A stretch of DNA of 64,000 nt from Pyronema omphalodes (taxonomy: Eukaryota; Ascomycota; Pezizomycetes; Pezizales; Pyronemataceae): NCBI GenBank assembly GCA_024516155.1, contig JAJJXM010000023.1, forward strand, positions 434,001 to 498,000, given 5' to 3'. The notes below the pieces were generated by a model that saw only the letters and a list, made by a program, of their open reading frames with translations, did no database searches and was not told where the DNA came from. Positions 38,109-49,669 of this stretch are shown piece by piece; position 1 is the first letter of the stretch, and the number at the start of each line of letters is the position of its first letter. Position numbers and translations under genes: made by a program.

Positions 38109-40079
38109 CTAAGATTTATCATAGTCTCTCCAAGCCTTCAACGGCAGCGCACTCAGCCGTAGAGCCGCAGGCTTGATATAACCCCAGAAAGTTATAACTC
38201 CAATCAAGATACAAACCATGTTGGTCAGGTAGTATCCGTCACGCTGGATGTTGCAAACTCCACCCTGAGTGACACAACGGTTCTTTTCTTGCTCCAATGC
38301 ACAGCTGAAGGGCTCAAACACGTTGGGGAATTTTTCCGTGGGGATTGTAGGGGGAATGCAAGTGGCGGCAGTAAAGTAGTCGACGAGTTTCAACACAAAG
38401 ATTCTAGGGAAGGTTCCTCCCAAGTTTGAGACAGTAGCGAGGAGGGTCATGTAAGTTCCACCAATCTCGGGGTCGGCGATCTTGGCGTGGAAAGCTGAGA
38501 CGGCGACAAACATCACCGTGGAGGTAAAAGTGGAGAAGATGTGGGAGAGGATTACGGTAATGAGGTACCAAGTGTCAACAACCCCGGAGGCAGGGAAGAT
38601 GTAAACGGTAACCTGAGCCAAAACAGCGGCGATGAGGCGGCCGATGAACGCCCAGAGCCACAATTTCATCGGAGGAAAGTGGGCACACCATTTTCCCGCG
38701 TAGTATCCGAGACCGATTTCGAAGGGAAAGTCGATAAGGACGGTGAGGGCGAGATCTTCTTGACTGAACCCCTTGTCAAGGAGCTTGAGGTTGGTAACGG
38801 CGTCATTGGCCTGGAAGCCAATCTTGGAGATCAAGTGGATGATAACGAAGGTTTGGATGTCTGGGTAGTGTTAGTCAGCTTTTCTATTAGGAGAAAGGTG
38901 AAGACAACGCACGCCTAAGTTTGAGCACTTGGCCCATGGTCTTATAAACACCCACGATTCCATCACGGTTGTTGGTCTTCTCCTCCTTCTTAAGGACAGC
39001 AAGACCAATGGTGACAAGAAGGTAGACCCAACCCCAAAAGGTAAGATACCCTCCAAGAGTGAACAAACCCACATCCTTAGGAACAGTGCGGAACCACTTG
39101 TTCGAAAAGTCGGCAGAGTTGAAGGCAAGGAAAACAGTGTACGAAAGGAACTGTCCTGCAGTAAGACCAACAGTTTGGGCAGTAGATGCATAGGAGAGGT
39201 TCTCGGGAGAGATAAGAGTTAACGCCCAGCCTGATAACCGTTAGCAATGACGTCTTTTAATCCCCGAAGGTTGGTTGTGGGGTAATTAGGGCTGCAACGC
39301 CCGAAAGATAAATCATGAAGCTTACCATCAACTGCAATGTCTTGGGTCGCGCAAAGCATTACCAAGCAGAAGAAGACCCAGGTAAAGAAGTAGAGCTTCT
39401 GGCTAGCTTCCTCCATGAGCTTCTCTGCCTGGCTTCCCAACCACAACAACATGATTGAGCTGACGAACTGCACGGGAACAATCCAACTCTTCCTCCGACC
39501 CATCTTGGAGCTCCAGATCGCGTCCACAATGGGTGACCATAAGAGCTTCATAGAATAGGGATATGAAGCTAACGTGAACACACCAATCTCTCCATATGAG
39601 AGCTTATGCTTCAGTAAGAACGGTACTGAGCCCATTGCCAGTCCCATTGGGACACCTTGTAGAAAGTACAGCAGTACTAGGAGAAAGAAGTTTCGTCGAT
39701 CCTTTGGTGACAGCTCCATCAGCGAAGCTGAGGCAGGTTTGTTGGGGTCGTTGTCATCGTCGAGGCTGAATTCTTCACGTTCGAGTAGAGCTTCGGTCTG
39801 TTCTCGCGACGAGGTATTTCCATTCTCGTCGGTAGATCGTTTCGGACGCCGATATTCGACGGAGGAATTTGAATTCATAGAGCCGCTCTTCTTGCTGCTT
39901 CCACCACCGCGACTTCGACTGCGGGTCATACCGGTGTCGGTGTCGGTGTCGATATCGCTAGTTGTGTCAAGGTGCTCGGATTCGGTGTCGGAAAAATTGT
40001 TGGAGCTATGCAGGGGCTGGAGCTCGAGATCGTTGTGAAAATGGCTGCTGGCAGGATGCAGAAGGGGCGTGGGAGACAT
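38109..40079 (-). CDS. Acetyl-coenzyme A transporter (AT-1 / SLC33A1 family)
   Basis: Three exons on the - strand give 607 aa: 40079-39326, 39230-38913 and 38860-38109, all in phase, with a GCTAAC branch site in the first intron. A hydrophilic Ser/Asp-rich N-terminus of about 125 aa precedes a major-facilitator-type membrane region. The first helix has LYFLQGVPMGLAMGSVPFLL, followed by the loop SYPYSMKLLWSPIVDAIW and CATQDIAVDGWALTL; these are strongly conserved in AT-1 proteins. A second half includes KLRHIQTFVIIHLISKIGFQ and a Cys-containing lumenal loop before the last helix. AT-1 carries acetyl-CoA into the ER lumen, where it feeds acetylation of secretory proteins and glycans. The length is slightly above the animal form because of the N-terminal extension. 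Confidence 0.94.
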
Positions 40080-43000
40080 CCACGCTGCTGGTCACGTTTC
40101 CGGAGTTTAGCTCTGGTTGTTTGGTCGAATCGGGGGGCTCAGAACGTGGCGGCGATAGCTTCATACAGGGTTTCCACGCAGTTTACACCGTGTCAACATT
40201 AAATTTAAAGGAGACGCGGCAAACAAAGGAGCTTTGTACTGACGAGCTTGACGCGCTAGGAAATAAAACCACCGAGTAATAGCCGCTGATTACTGTTGGA
40301 CGCGTAACAATATACGTACAACACAGCTATGTATTATTGGGGGCTTCTTACTCGAACTGCTGCATGGGCGTCATGAAGGCTTCTACGCTTGATATCATAG
40401 TAATCATAGGTGGTCACTGCACTCTATGGTGCTGTATGTATGGGCACGGTGAGGCAAGAGAATTGCCGTTTGATTAGTCATGCATAAATAAGTAAGTTCT
40501 ATTTTGAATGTATGTATTTATGTATGTGTATCACAGACATGTTTGTGATTGAATGTGACAGTTGGTCAGTATTTTTAACTTGAACGTTTGGCCTGCCTTC
40601 AATTCACTACATATGTGTATGCACGACCGTTTCAGGGCCGATGATCTGCGGGCTAAGAACAACCGCGTCATCGAAATGTTGTCTCGATTGTGGTTTCATT
40701 ATCAGTGAAATAATCGGAAAATATAATATCTATAAATGGGATACATCGGACGATCTCCCGTAACCGAGCTCGCTTTATCTCCCAAAGCTCGACAAGAATA
40801 CATACAAAATTCAGAACTTTTGTCTCTCCAAAATTCTGCATTTTTGTTATTCTGTTCTGAGAGCCAGGAGAGATTCATCACGTTTGTAAGTTCTCCCGTT
40901 TTTGTAGGTTAGAGGTTTCGCTAACTAACTTTTATTGGCTTAGGCGGATATGTAATATAGGCCCAATAATGGAACTGCTCCACCAGCGCGGATTGTCTTC
41001 TTTTTATTTTCCACCACACATCACTCCATCTCCACTTTATCTCTTTGAATTTATCCCCCGCGTTACGCATATTATTTTACAGCCTCTATGTGAACGGAGA
41101 AAGCAAAATATAGAACTACAATCTCTACAATCGATGTTCCAAAATCAGCACGGCTGCGATTACCGCTAGTTTGAGGTGAATCAAGGCTGGACATTCTCTG
41201 TACTCTGTCACTAGATAACTATCAAAGCAACAGAAGTTTGACTTCTCTCCACAATCTCGGCTAAGCTAAGATAGACTCCAGATTATTGACAGATTGTCCT
41301 CATTATTAATCAATTTTTTCTCTAGGAAGCCTTTCGTTTATAATCGACGCATATCTATAACCATCGGAAGGGCAGATTGCCAAAGAGATCAGATGAGATT
41401 TCTATCTCTTCAGGATCCCATGGAATATCTAATATCACCGGAATTCACTTGTAGTGTTAACTCATAGTTTGTATGGGGAAGTCATGTCTATCCCCGGATT
41501 TTCAACAGGTATGAATACTTCCAATAAAGTACTGGGAGATATATAAAGTTTATATACAGCTCTTCGGTTAAAACAACATATTACCTATGGAAGCCATCAA
41601 CTATGGCTATAAAAAGTACTGTTTTGCTTGACTTCAGCACGAGAATCTTCTACAAGCTCTAGCTGTCTATGCCATCAGCAGCCGTCTATGTATGAACTCG
41701 AGCCTCGAGTCTGGACGAAAAACGCAGCAGGCGTATACGCCTCGATCGAGGCACATATGTGGTTTATTAAAAAAAAACCAACACTCCAACAAATCCGGAT
41801 TAGATGCTAATATAGCCGGAGATTTCCAATGCCGTGTCCAAATAATTCACTACAAGCATCATTCTTCAATATATATTACGGAATTGCAGAGCATCATTGA
41901 AAGATAGCGATTTTTCGGTATGCAGTAACTAAACCGAGAGCGAGAGCGAATTACTTATGCCGAATTCCATTACTTGATAGATACCCTCCCGCTCTGTCAA
42001 GCAGTATGTTCATAAAACACATAATATGCTATTTGCTTGATTCCTAGCTAAATCATGAGCTCTATGAGGATACGGCAGAATCTGGGAAGCCAAAGATTTA
42101 TATTTCGAGTATCAGGATTAGAAGTTTAAGGAGAGCTGGGTATAAAGCCCGAAAATGGATTTTATCTTCTCTAGGTATGTCAGGGATCTCAGGGGGGATG
42201 AATCAGGATAACTCGTCAGCGAGTGCAAAATGCATCTCAGCATATCGGAATCTCAGCGCCAGCGCATCCATCCCTGACATAACCACTGAAGAGTGAGGCC
42301 CTTTTTTTTGTTTTGCAAGCTTCAATTCTCGGTAAAAAAAAAAGAGCGAGGTGTGAAGAAAAGCCTGAGAATTCAATGCATAACTTCAATGCGATAAAGG
42401 ATGACGATACTTAAATTTTCACTAATCCTAGTGAGTCTTAGAGTACCTGCATGATTCAGTCAGTAAGATTCTCCAAATGGAAAGCCACGCCATCTTATGC
42501 GATGACTATGCGATGTTTATGCAGGTACAACTCGGCTCCGATTTTAAACCTCCTGGAATCCACAAAGTGCATATCACTGCTTTAACAGCAAGGGATATAA
42601 CGGGTTAATGTCATGGAATATTTTGGTACCTGACTAGCGAGCTAGGGAGTTAGCTAGTATGATATCAGCAGTTGCAACCTTACTACAGACAATCTACTTT
42701 ACTGTATGCGTTGGAAACCTTGTGCAACTGTTTCTACCGGCTCTGGCAAAGCTCGGTCGGTTCTGTGGTATGAAAGTGACGTATCATCTGCCTATGATGG
42801 GCATGGAATTTTGATTCGGAATCATGGCTTGCAACGAAGTCCGAAAACATGTTTTCAAAATCTGCGATATCGGTCGAATGCGATATCATAGAATTTGCCT
42901 GCATACGGTATTCTGAACCTGGGGGCTCTTCCAAGCGCCGAGGTTTAATATCCACAGGCATCCAGTATATGAGTGATGCCCGCACTGTGCACGGGAAACC

Positions 43001-44207
43001 ACAAGTGCGGAGATAAAGGAATGGAGATCTCCCGAGATACTTCCACGACCGGATTGGGGTGATGGGATAAGTGGAATATTACAGCTTGACATTTCATTCC
43101 TGCCTCTCTCCTTCTTTCTGTCTCGCTCTCGTTTGGCCATGCTGCATAATTGCTTCTATAGCAGTTAAGGATTCATGCTCATTGATAAGCACTCGGAAGT
43201 GTGTCTTTTACACCTTGCACACAGCAGAGTGAGACATACGAAACCAAAGCCCTGGGGTACATGTTTCTAGGCACTTTTTACTTGAATGGCCGTCATTGTG
43301 TTTGGTTTCAAAATATGGGGCTTCCAATGAAGTTTGCCAATTGACGTGACTATTCATGTCAAGATGGATTTTTTTTTTTAACACAAACAGCATACGAATT
43401 GATATATTGATAATTGATATTTTACGGCTCGGAATTCTAGATTTCAGATTTTACCGGGTGACCGCCGGACCAAAAATTGGACCTACAGTATTGAAATTTT
43501 CCGGGAACGCAATTGCAGTCCGTTCTGAGGCAAAACTTGGAATGCTGTATAACCAAGATAATTCCCATGACTATTTTTGCAAACCTCACGATTTTGGGAA
43601 AAACACATATCCTACGTGGATAATATTTGCGCTAATTTCCAACGTGCACCTCGTTGAGTCTTCACTCTATGGAATATACTACATGTTTCAGCTGATGATA
43701 GATTTTGCATTTATGCATTAAGTTCTAGGATGGGATGTTTGTCTCTGTGGAACAGAGAAGTTGTCTTCCGTTGTCCAAATCTGTCCAAATTTCTCTAGCC
43801 CCAAAAGGAAGTGCGTAGTCTGACAGGACGATATCTAAGTACCTCGCATAACGGCCCGATTTTTGGGTAAGTGTTTATTGTGTAAGGGGGCAAGTGGGCT
43901 CACTGCACTTGTACAGCCATACACCTCAGATGTGTACCATGGAGAAACGAGTGCAATAACGGTAACGGTATTTTCACTTTTCACCCAGAAAGGCGAGCAG
44001 AGCAGACGGTAGATACCAATGTATACCTACACAGCCTACTCTGGTGATAACCAACATCCCGTATAAGTAAAGCCAATCCCATCCCCGAAGTTCCAATCCT
44101 CATCCTCATCATCTCATCTAATCATCTCATTCCCAACTCAACAGTCTTTACACACTCATTCAGTCTCTTAAACACACATTCTTTTTCATCCAACACAATC
44201 AACAATC
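40080..44207. other. 4.1 kb intergenic region
   Basis: The first ~200 bases are the leader and promoter of the acetyl-CoA transporter. Farther on there is no supportable gene; short frames (e.g. 43356-43721, 121 codons) have random composition. A cluster of four palindromes sits at 41696-41760. The last 150 bases before 44208 are CT-rich with a CAATCAACAATC leader, a typical start region of a strongly expressed fungal gene. Confidence 0.5.
41696..41760. repeat. Cluster of four adjoining palindromes
   Basis: ACTCGAG-C-CTCGAGT lies at 41696-41710. GCGTATACGC is a perfect 10 bp palindrome at 41731-41740. GCCTCGATCGAGGC is a perfect 14 bp palindrome at 41739-41752, overlapping the previous one by two bases. 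ACATATGT follows at 41753-41760. They could be protein-binding sites or a hairpin-forming cluster. No adjacent gene is apparent. Confidence 0.7.
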
Positions 44208-45456
44208 ATGCAGTTCTTCAACATCATCTCCCTCGCCCTTATCGCCGTCTCCGGTGTCGCTGCCTCTCCAATGACAAAGGGTCGCAACTCCAACAATAAC
44301 AATAACGATATCGATGCCGATGTGAAAGCCAAAGTCGATATTCATGTTCGTAATGTTCAGAACTATGGCCAGCAGAACTACGGACAGCAAAACTACGGCC
44401 AGCCGACCTACAACAACGGAGCCCAGGCATATGGTAATGACAACTCCTATGGCAATGCCGATGTCAAAGCCAATACCGATGTCAAAGCCAATGCCGATGT
44501 TAAAGCCAATGCCGACATCAAAGCCAATGCCGATATCAAAGCCAATGCCGATATCAAAGCCAATGCCGATGTCAAAGCCAATGCCGATATCAATGCCGAT
44601 GTCAAAGTCAATGCCGATGTCAAAGCCAACGCCGATGTCGATGCCAAGGTCCGTTTGGGATTGAATGGAAATGGACACGCAAACACAAACGGTAGATACG
44701 AAAACCCGCAGGGAAACACTAACGGAAACACCTACGGCAATGCCCCCTCCACTGTCAAGTCCTGGGAGGACAAGAACGGTAACATCAAGGCCAACATCAA
44801 TGCTCACATTGGTGGTAATGTCCCTGCCAGTGTCTCTGGCAACATCATCAACAACAACATGGTGAAGCAAAACCACGCCAATGACATTGAAAGCATCATT
44901 GCAAACCTCAAGGTTCAGATTTTTGCAGCCAACAACAAGTGGAACGGAACCTGTGCCACCAGCTGTAGCCAAGACCTAATCGTAAGTTTCTTCCAATGAC
45001 AGTTCTCAAGTTCTCAAAATTCCAGAAAGCTAATACCTATTCCAGAAAAAATGGTCCACTGAGGTCAACCTCCACATCAAAACCGCAGTCAACGCAGTCA
45101 GCAAGCTTCCCAAGGACAAGCAAAAGTACACCAGCAAGAAGGATGCCATGACCCAATTGACCGCCTCTATTATTCTCGACGTCAACTTCTCTCTCCAGGC
45201 CTACCTTCGCACCTGTGGAATCCTCAATGCCAACGTTAAGGTTACCATCAACACCCTCTGCGGAAACATGATCAGCTCTATGAACAACCTCATGGCTTCT
45301 CTTAACCTCTGCATTGACGGACTCGCTGCTTCCGTCTCCGCTGCCGTCAATGCTTGCATCAACATCTCTGCCTGTATCCTCTGCAACGCTGGAATCTTCC
45401 TTAACCTCGGAGTCAAGCTTGGATTGAACCTCGGTGGTATCCTTGGCCTTCACTAA
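44208..45456 (+). CDS. Secreted surface protein with hexapeptide repeats and eight-cysteine C-terminal domain
   Basis: Two exons give 394 aa: 44208-44981 and 45046-45456. A signal peptide (about residues 1-19) is followed by an Asn-rich stretch, three QNYGQ units, and about eleven units of the hexapeptide ADVKAN/ADIKAN (residues about 84-147; an 18 bp DNA unit with one 12 bp short copy). After a Gly/Asn-rich linker comes a domain of about 150 aa with eight cysteines. It begins CATSCSQDL and ends with an ACINISACILCNAG segment and a hydrophobic tail LNLGVKLGLNLGGILGLH. No GPI signal or known domain is recognised. The eight cysteines are not in hydrophobin spacing (no CC pairs). I infer a secreted wall or matrix protein, possibly adhesive. 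Repeat number is likely to vary between strains. Confidence 0.85.
44457..44648 (+). repeat. 18 bp coding tandem repeat, about 11 units
   Basis: The unit GCCGATGTCAAAGCCAAT repeats about eleven times inside the secreted-protein gene, with one truncated 12 bp unit and mostly V/I or silent changes. Because the unit is a multiple of three, five of six frames stay open. This explains long spurious antisense frames here (e.g. - strand 44972-44199). Confidence 0.9.
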
Positions 45457-46022
45457 GTGCTCTAAGTGCTTAGTCTAGTACGGACAGAGATATCTTTTGG
45501 GCAGCTTTGGTCATGTAGTAGAAAAAGTGAGCGAGTAGAGTGAGTGGTGGTCTCAGTGTAACATTGTGTCACATTGTGTAATATGGCGAGAGATTTTTTG
45601 TAGAGAGCGGTCTAGCGTTGTTTTTGTTTTTTTTGCTTTTTGTTTTTTATCTCTCTTTTTTTTATTGGGCGTAATTAGTTAGATAATTGGTGAGAATAAA
45701 ATGGTGGTTTAGCCTCCAAAGAAACTTTTGAAGTGTTTGGTAAACAGTGAATAGTGTGATATCTGGTCAGCGCTTACTGTTAATGAAATGCAAGCCTGAT
45801 CTAAATTCAAGAATCTTTTGGTGCTAACAAGACTGTTTTCTGTAAGGACCAACGAATTTTCGAGAAATACGTATGGCACCAGGTATTGTTCACCCATCTC
45901 TGACAAAGCTTTTTAAATTTCAATGCTCCAAGTCCAATCAAATTTTGCACACCGAACTCCATATTTCCCCGCCCTACATAGTCTAATTCCAATCCAGAAC
46001 ATTTTCGAACCCCGTCAACACC
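45457..46022. other. Convergent 3' intergenic region
   Basis: Lies between the stops of the secreted-protein gene and the pseudouridine synthase. It holds a T-rich run at about 45615-45665, expected of 3' ends. No gene. Confidence 0.6.
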
Positions 46023-47696
46023 CTACGCACTGTCCGCAACATCTGCAACATTTGCAATATCTTTCTTGTACAAAGTTTCCCCCTCCTTCATATCCTCCAA
46101 CGCCCACTTCGGAGGATCCGTCTCATAAGACCAAGCTCCATCCTCACACTCATATTTCTTCGCATGCAAAAAGATACCCAACTCGTGCTCACCAGGATCC
46201 GAATAAAGCGGTGTCTGACAAACCTCACAAAATTCACCAGTCATTTTTTCCGCCTTCTTCTCCAAATGTTCCTTAACCATATCCTGATGATATTGTTCCG
46301 CCATCGCAACCTCTTCTTTCCCCATTCTATTCAATCTAGTAATAATATCCTCATCATCACCCTCACCACCTTTTCCAAGATTCACTCCAAAAACCTTCCT
46401 ATTACAATAAATCGGGTCATTACTAATAGGATGACCCAAGAATTGAAGATGGACTCTGAGTTGATGTGTTCTGCCGGTGTATGGATGACATTCGACGATG
46501 GAGTAGTTATGTTCTGGAACGTAGCGGAGACGACGGAATAGGGTACGGGCGTGCTTTCCGTTGGCTTTGACTCGGTTTAGTCCTAGCTTCGGAGAGATTT
46601 GGAGAATGGGTTGATCGCAGATTATGTCTTCTGCGGGGAATTCTCCCATTACTCGCGCTAGATATTGCTTGCGGATCGTCCGTGATTTTAGTTGGTGCAT
46701 AAAGGCATCGGCAGCTTCCCGACGTTTGGCAATGAACATAAGTCCTGAGGTGAGACGGTCGAGTCGGTTGCAAGCTGTGGGTGAGATGAATTAGCTTTCT
46801 GTCTTTAAACCATCTCCCGGATTTCTATCAGAAGGAAGACTTACGCATAGGATTAAAATCATCTCCTCTATCATGTCTCAGAATCTCGGTAACAGTATTG
46901 TAGTTATATCTTCCAGTCGGGTGTACAGGGACACCAGCAGGTTTCGAGATAGCGATGATATTATCGTCCTCATACACGATTCCAATAGCTTCTCCAGTAA
47001 CAGGGGGCTCGTGACGATGCATGGTGTGGGAAATCATGTCTCCGTTTCTGACGACGGTTTCGAGGCCGGATGTAGGTGGCTTTTTCTTTATCGAGTCTTT
47101 GTCGGTGGCGGTTACGCAGACTGTGCCGGCTGCGATTGCGGCTTTCTGGTGGAATGTTAGCAATTTGAAGCTTGTTACAGACCGTCGAAACCCGTCGACG
47201 ACTACCAAAGACCACCGAGAAATTGTCTCGCAGTCATCTCACAGTCACCCAAGTAGCTGAGAATCGCATATCGCGCAGAGTTACCTACATAGTATTCCAA
47301 TGGTCTTTCTCTAAACTCATCCGCAAAAATATCCAACAAAGTTCTTCCTCTCCAGCGTTCTTTACAGAAAGTATTATAGGTAAAATTATACGGATTAACC
47401 TTTCTCAGGCCATCCTCGAAGTAATAAAGAGGATTCGGAGGAACATTCAAGAACTTCGAATTTACAGGTTCTCTTTGTTTCTTTTCCCATTTGACATGAG
47501 GTTGAGTGACTCCTTTATTTTTTCTTTCCGGTTTTGGTTCTTCGCAGATTTCCGCTGGCGGAAGCTCATCAAGAATGGTATCCATTGGAAACTTTGGAAA
47601 CCGGTTCTGTGTGTGAAGAAGAAGCGCTGCGACAAGGTTGAAACGTGGATCGCTGAAGGGTATGGTCCGAAGGAGGTGTCGGATTTCGGGGGTCAT
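46023..47696 (-). CDS. RluA-family RNA pseudouridine synthase (Rib2/Pus8/Pus9 type)
   Basis: Three exons on the - strand give 486 aa: 47696-47289, 47145-46845 and 46774-46023. The splices restore conserved joins (EYYKAAIAAG and PCNRLDRLTSG). The N-terminal half has an S4-like region (RTLLDIF, PLEYY). The catalytic domain has SKPAGVPVHPTGRY, then the catalytic Asp in NRLDRLTSG (about residue 242), and RTHQLRVHLQFLGHPI. The C-terminus has an extra domain with CEVCQTPLYSDPGEHELGIFLHAKKYE, found in fungal members of this group. The enzyme isomerises uridine in RNA; the Pus8/Pus9 relatives act on position 32 of cytosolic and mitochondrial tRNAs. A second Met (47585, MDTILDEL) is a possible start; the longer N-terminus could be a targeting sequence. 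It ends 566 bp from the convergent secreted-protein gene. Confidence 0.93.
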
Positions 47697-48751
47697 CCGG
47701 TGGTGGGTGGCGGTGGGTGGACGTGACGAGTTGGACGCGATACTGGTGAGGTGGGGCGCGGGGACGAATATCTCTAACGTTACACAAAATTATAGTGCTT
47801 GGCGCTACGCGCAGCGCTCGCGTCGCAACCCCACCGCACCACACCATCCGAGTTGACGCGCTTCCATGTCAACCGTATATTATTGAGGGTTCGCGGCAAT
47901 TAATACATGGGAGCTTGTATACAGAACACTAATATATTTCTGCATTTTTTCAACCCTAAATATCGGTATAAAAGATATTATCATATCATGAAGCATCGCC
48001 TGATTAACCTATACCCAAGAGTAGTTGTTTCGTGCTTTTTACTTCTTCCTTCATCCAATATCACCCTGCAAAAGCCAATGTGATAGATCATGATGCCGCC
48101 TCTTCAACGGACGGAACCATCGGAAAAATTCAGTTCTCGGTAAATAATCATCTGGAACGTCCAAGAAGCGGGGTTGCGGGGTTTCAGAAGCCTTGTAACC
48201 CGCAAAAGCGGGGTCCGTAACACTGGCCTGGTTTTGCACGTTTTGCTTCGCTGTCACCAGGTGACAAGACGGTAAGCCCGCAATTGTGGTTCAACACTAG
48301 TTTGCAGTAGTGCCCGCTGCTTCTTTGGCAGAACTTGGTGAGAGCTTGGAGTAGTTTGCTGGGCCTAATTTTGAATATATCCATCACAGGTTGCGCGCAA
48401 TGGCATCAGATTCATCGCGAAATCCATCGGTTACAATATCATAATCATCAAATTCATCACCCCACAACTCACCTTAATCTTACCACCCATATTACGTACA
48501 AATAAAACATTATCACCAAGCCATTGACATATCAATAGCTATCATCATCGTCGTCGTTCGTTTCACCTCTTTCTTCTCTCTCGTCCCCAAAAATCTCAAC
48601 AGCACAACGTTGCATCGGTAAGCCGGCGCATTGGATGCTTTCAAAAATTTTGATATAAATTTTCTCTTTCCCTTCTGGCTTGAGGGTAACCCAAGCAATC
48701 CCATATCCCTATTAAATCGTACAATGAATCCATAGCATCCGAATCCTCGCC
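47697..48751. other. Intergenic region
   Basis: Leader of the pseudouridine synthase gene, then AT-rich DNA with no supportable frame. The stretch 48510-48750 is the 3' side of the BTB gene. Nothing else seen. Confidence 0.5.
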
Positions 48752-49669
48752 CTAAAAACCTTTAACATTGGAGAACACATCCAAAACAAATTCACCACCT
48801 TCCTTCAACAACAGTGCAAAAACCTTCTCATGTCTTAGAGACTCCCAGTGGTCCTTAACAATTGCGACAACAAATGCACGGAGCTCCTCATTCTTCTGCT
48901 TAGTTCCGTAGACAACACGAACGAGCTCGTGAAGGATCTCAGGTGTCGAAACAACTTCGTTCTTAATGTTCTCCAATGAAACAGAGGTCAAGTTCTTGAC
49001 GGCGTACCGCCGGGCGAGGTCGTAGACTTCGAGGTGAGAAGCCAATCTGGTCTCGGGGGATGACCGCTTAACGATCTTCTGGGTCTTCTTGGTGAGAACA
49101 GGCTCGTGGGTGGCGAACTGGTTGGTAGGAGTGGCAGGAGCAACGGCAGGGGTGGCGGAGGCAGTTCCAGCGGCAACGGCGGCGTAGGAAGAGCGGATGG
49201 TGGGAACGATGTTGGACTCGTATGAAGAAAGGTTGCGGCGAGCGCCGTCATCGTGAACAGCGGCGGGCTTGTTCCAGACACCGATAGCACCCTTCATGGC
49301 TGCCTGCAGCACGGGAGAAGAGCTGTTGTCGACAGCATCGGAAACAAATTCGTATTCCTCCTGGAGGGTGTAGTTTCCGGTGTATAGGTGCTCGAGAAGG
49401 GCCTCAAAAGCAGCGGGGGAGGTGGTGGAAGGAAGAGTGCAAAGGGTGTCCCGAGACTTGATGGATCCAGTGGAGATAATGTTGGTGTTGCTCTTAAGAA
49501 GAGAGCGGTGGACAGTGTAGAACTTCTCCTCGCCGGCCTCAGCATGAGGAGGGGCGGGGATGCGGATCTGGACGGTGGGAGAAGAAAGGAAGCTGTAGAA
49601 AGCAAAACAATTTAGTTTCAATTCATCAAATTATCATGAAATATTTGGTTTTTACCTTGCGAAAGACAT
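48752..49669 (-). CDS. BTB/POZ-domain protein
   Basis: Two exons on the - strand give 284 aa. A 14 nt first exon (49669-49656) encodes only the first four residues and part of the fifth; the main exon is 49592-48752. The splice gives MSFASFLSSPTVQIRI, which restores a normal BTB start. The BTB domain follows: FYTVHRSLLKSNTNI, then PAAFEALLEHLYTGNY, with a conserved helix-strand-helix pattern to about residue 100. A low-complexity Ala/Thr/Pro linker comes next, then a helical region (LEVYDLARRYAVKNL, EILHELVRVVYG) that resembles the BACK-type helices of fungal BTB proteins. These act as protein-protein adaptors, often for Cul3 ubiquitin ligases; the partner here is unknown. Tiny first exons like this are easily missed by gene finders. 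Confidence 0.85.

Noticed and set aside
39574..40038. 154-codon + strand frame
   Set aside because: Antisense of the acetyl-CoA transporter N-terminus; Ser/Arg-rich shadow composition.
44199..44972. 257-codon - strand frame with Asp-Ile-Gly-Ile-Gly-Phe repeats
   Set aside because: It is antisense to the secreted-protein gene; the 18 bp repeat contains no stop in most frames, so a long antisense frame is expected.
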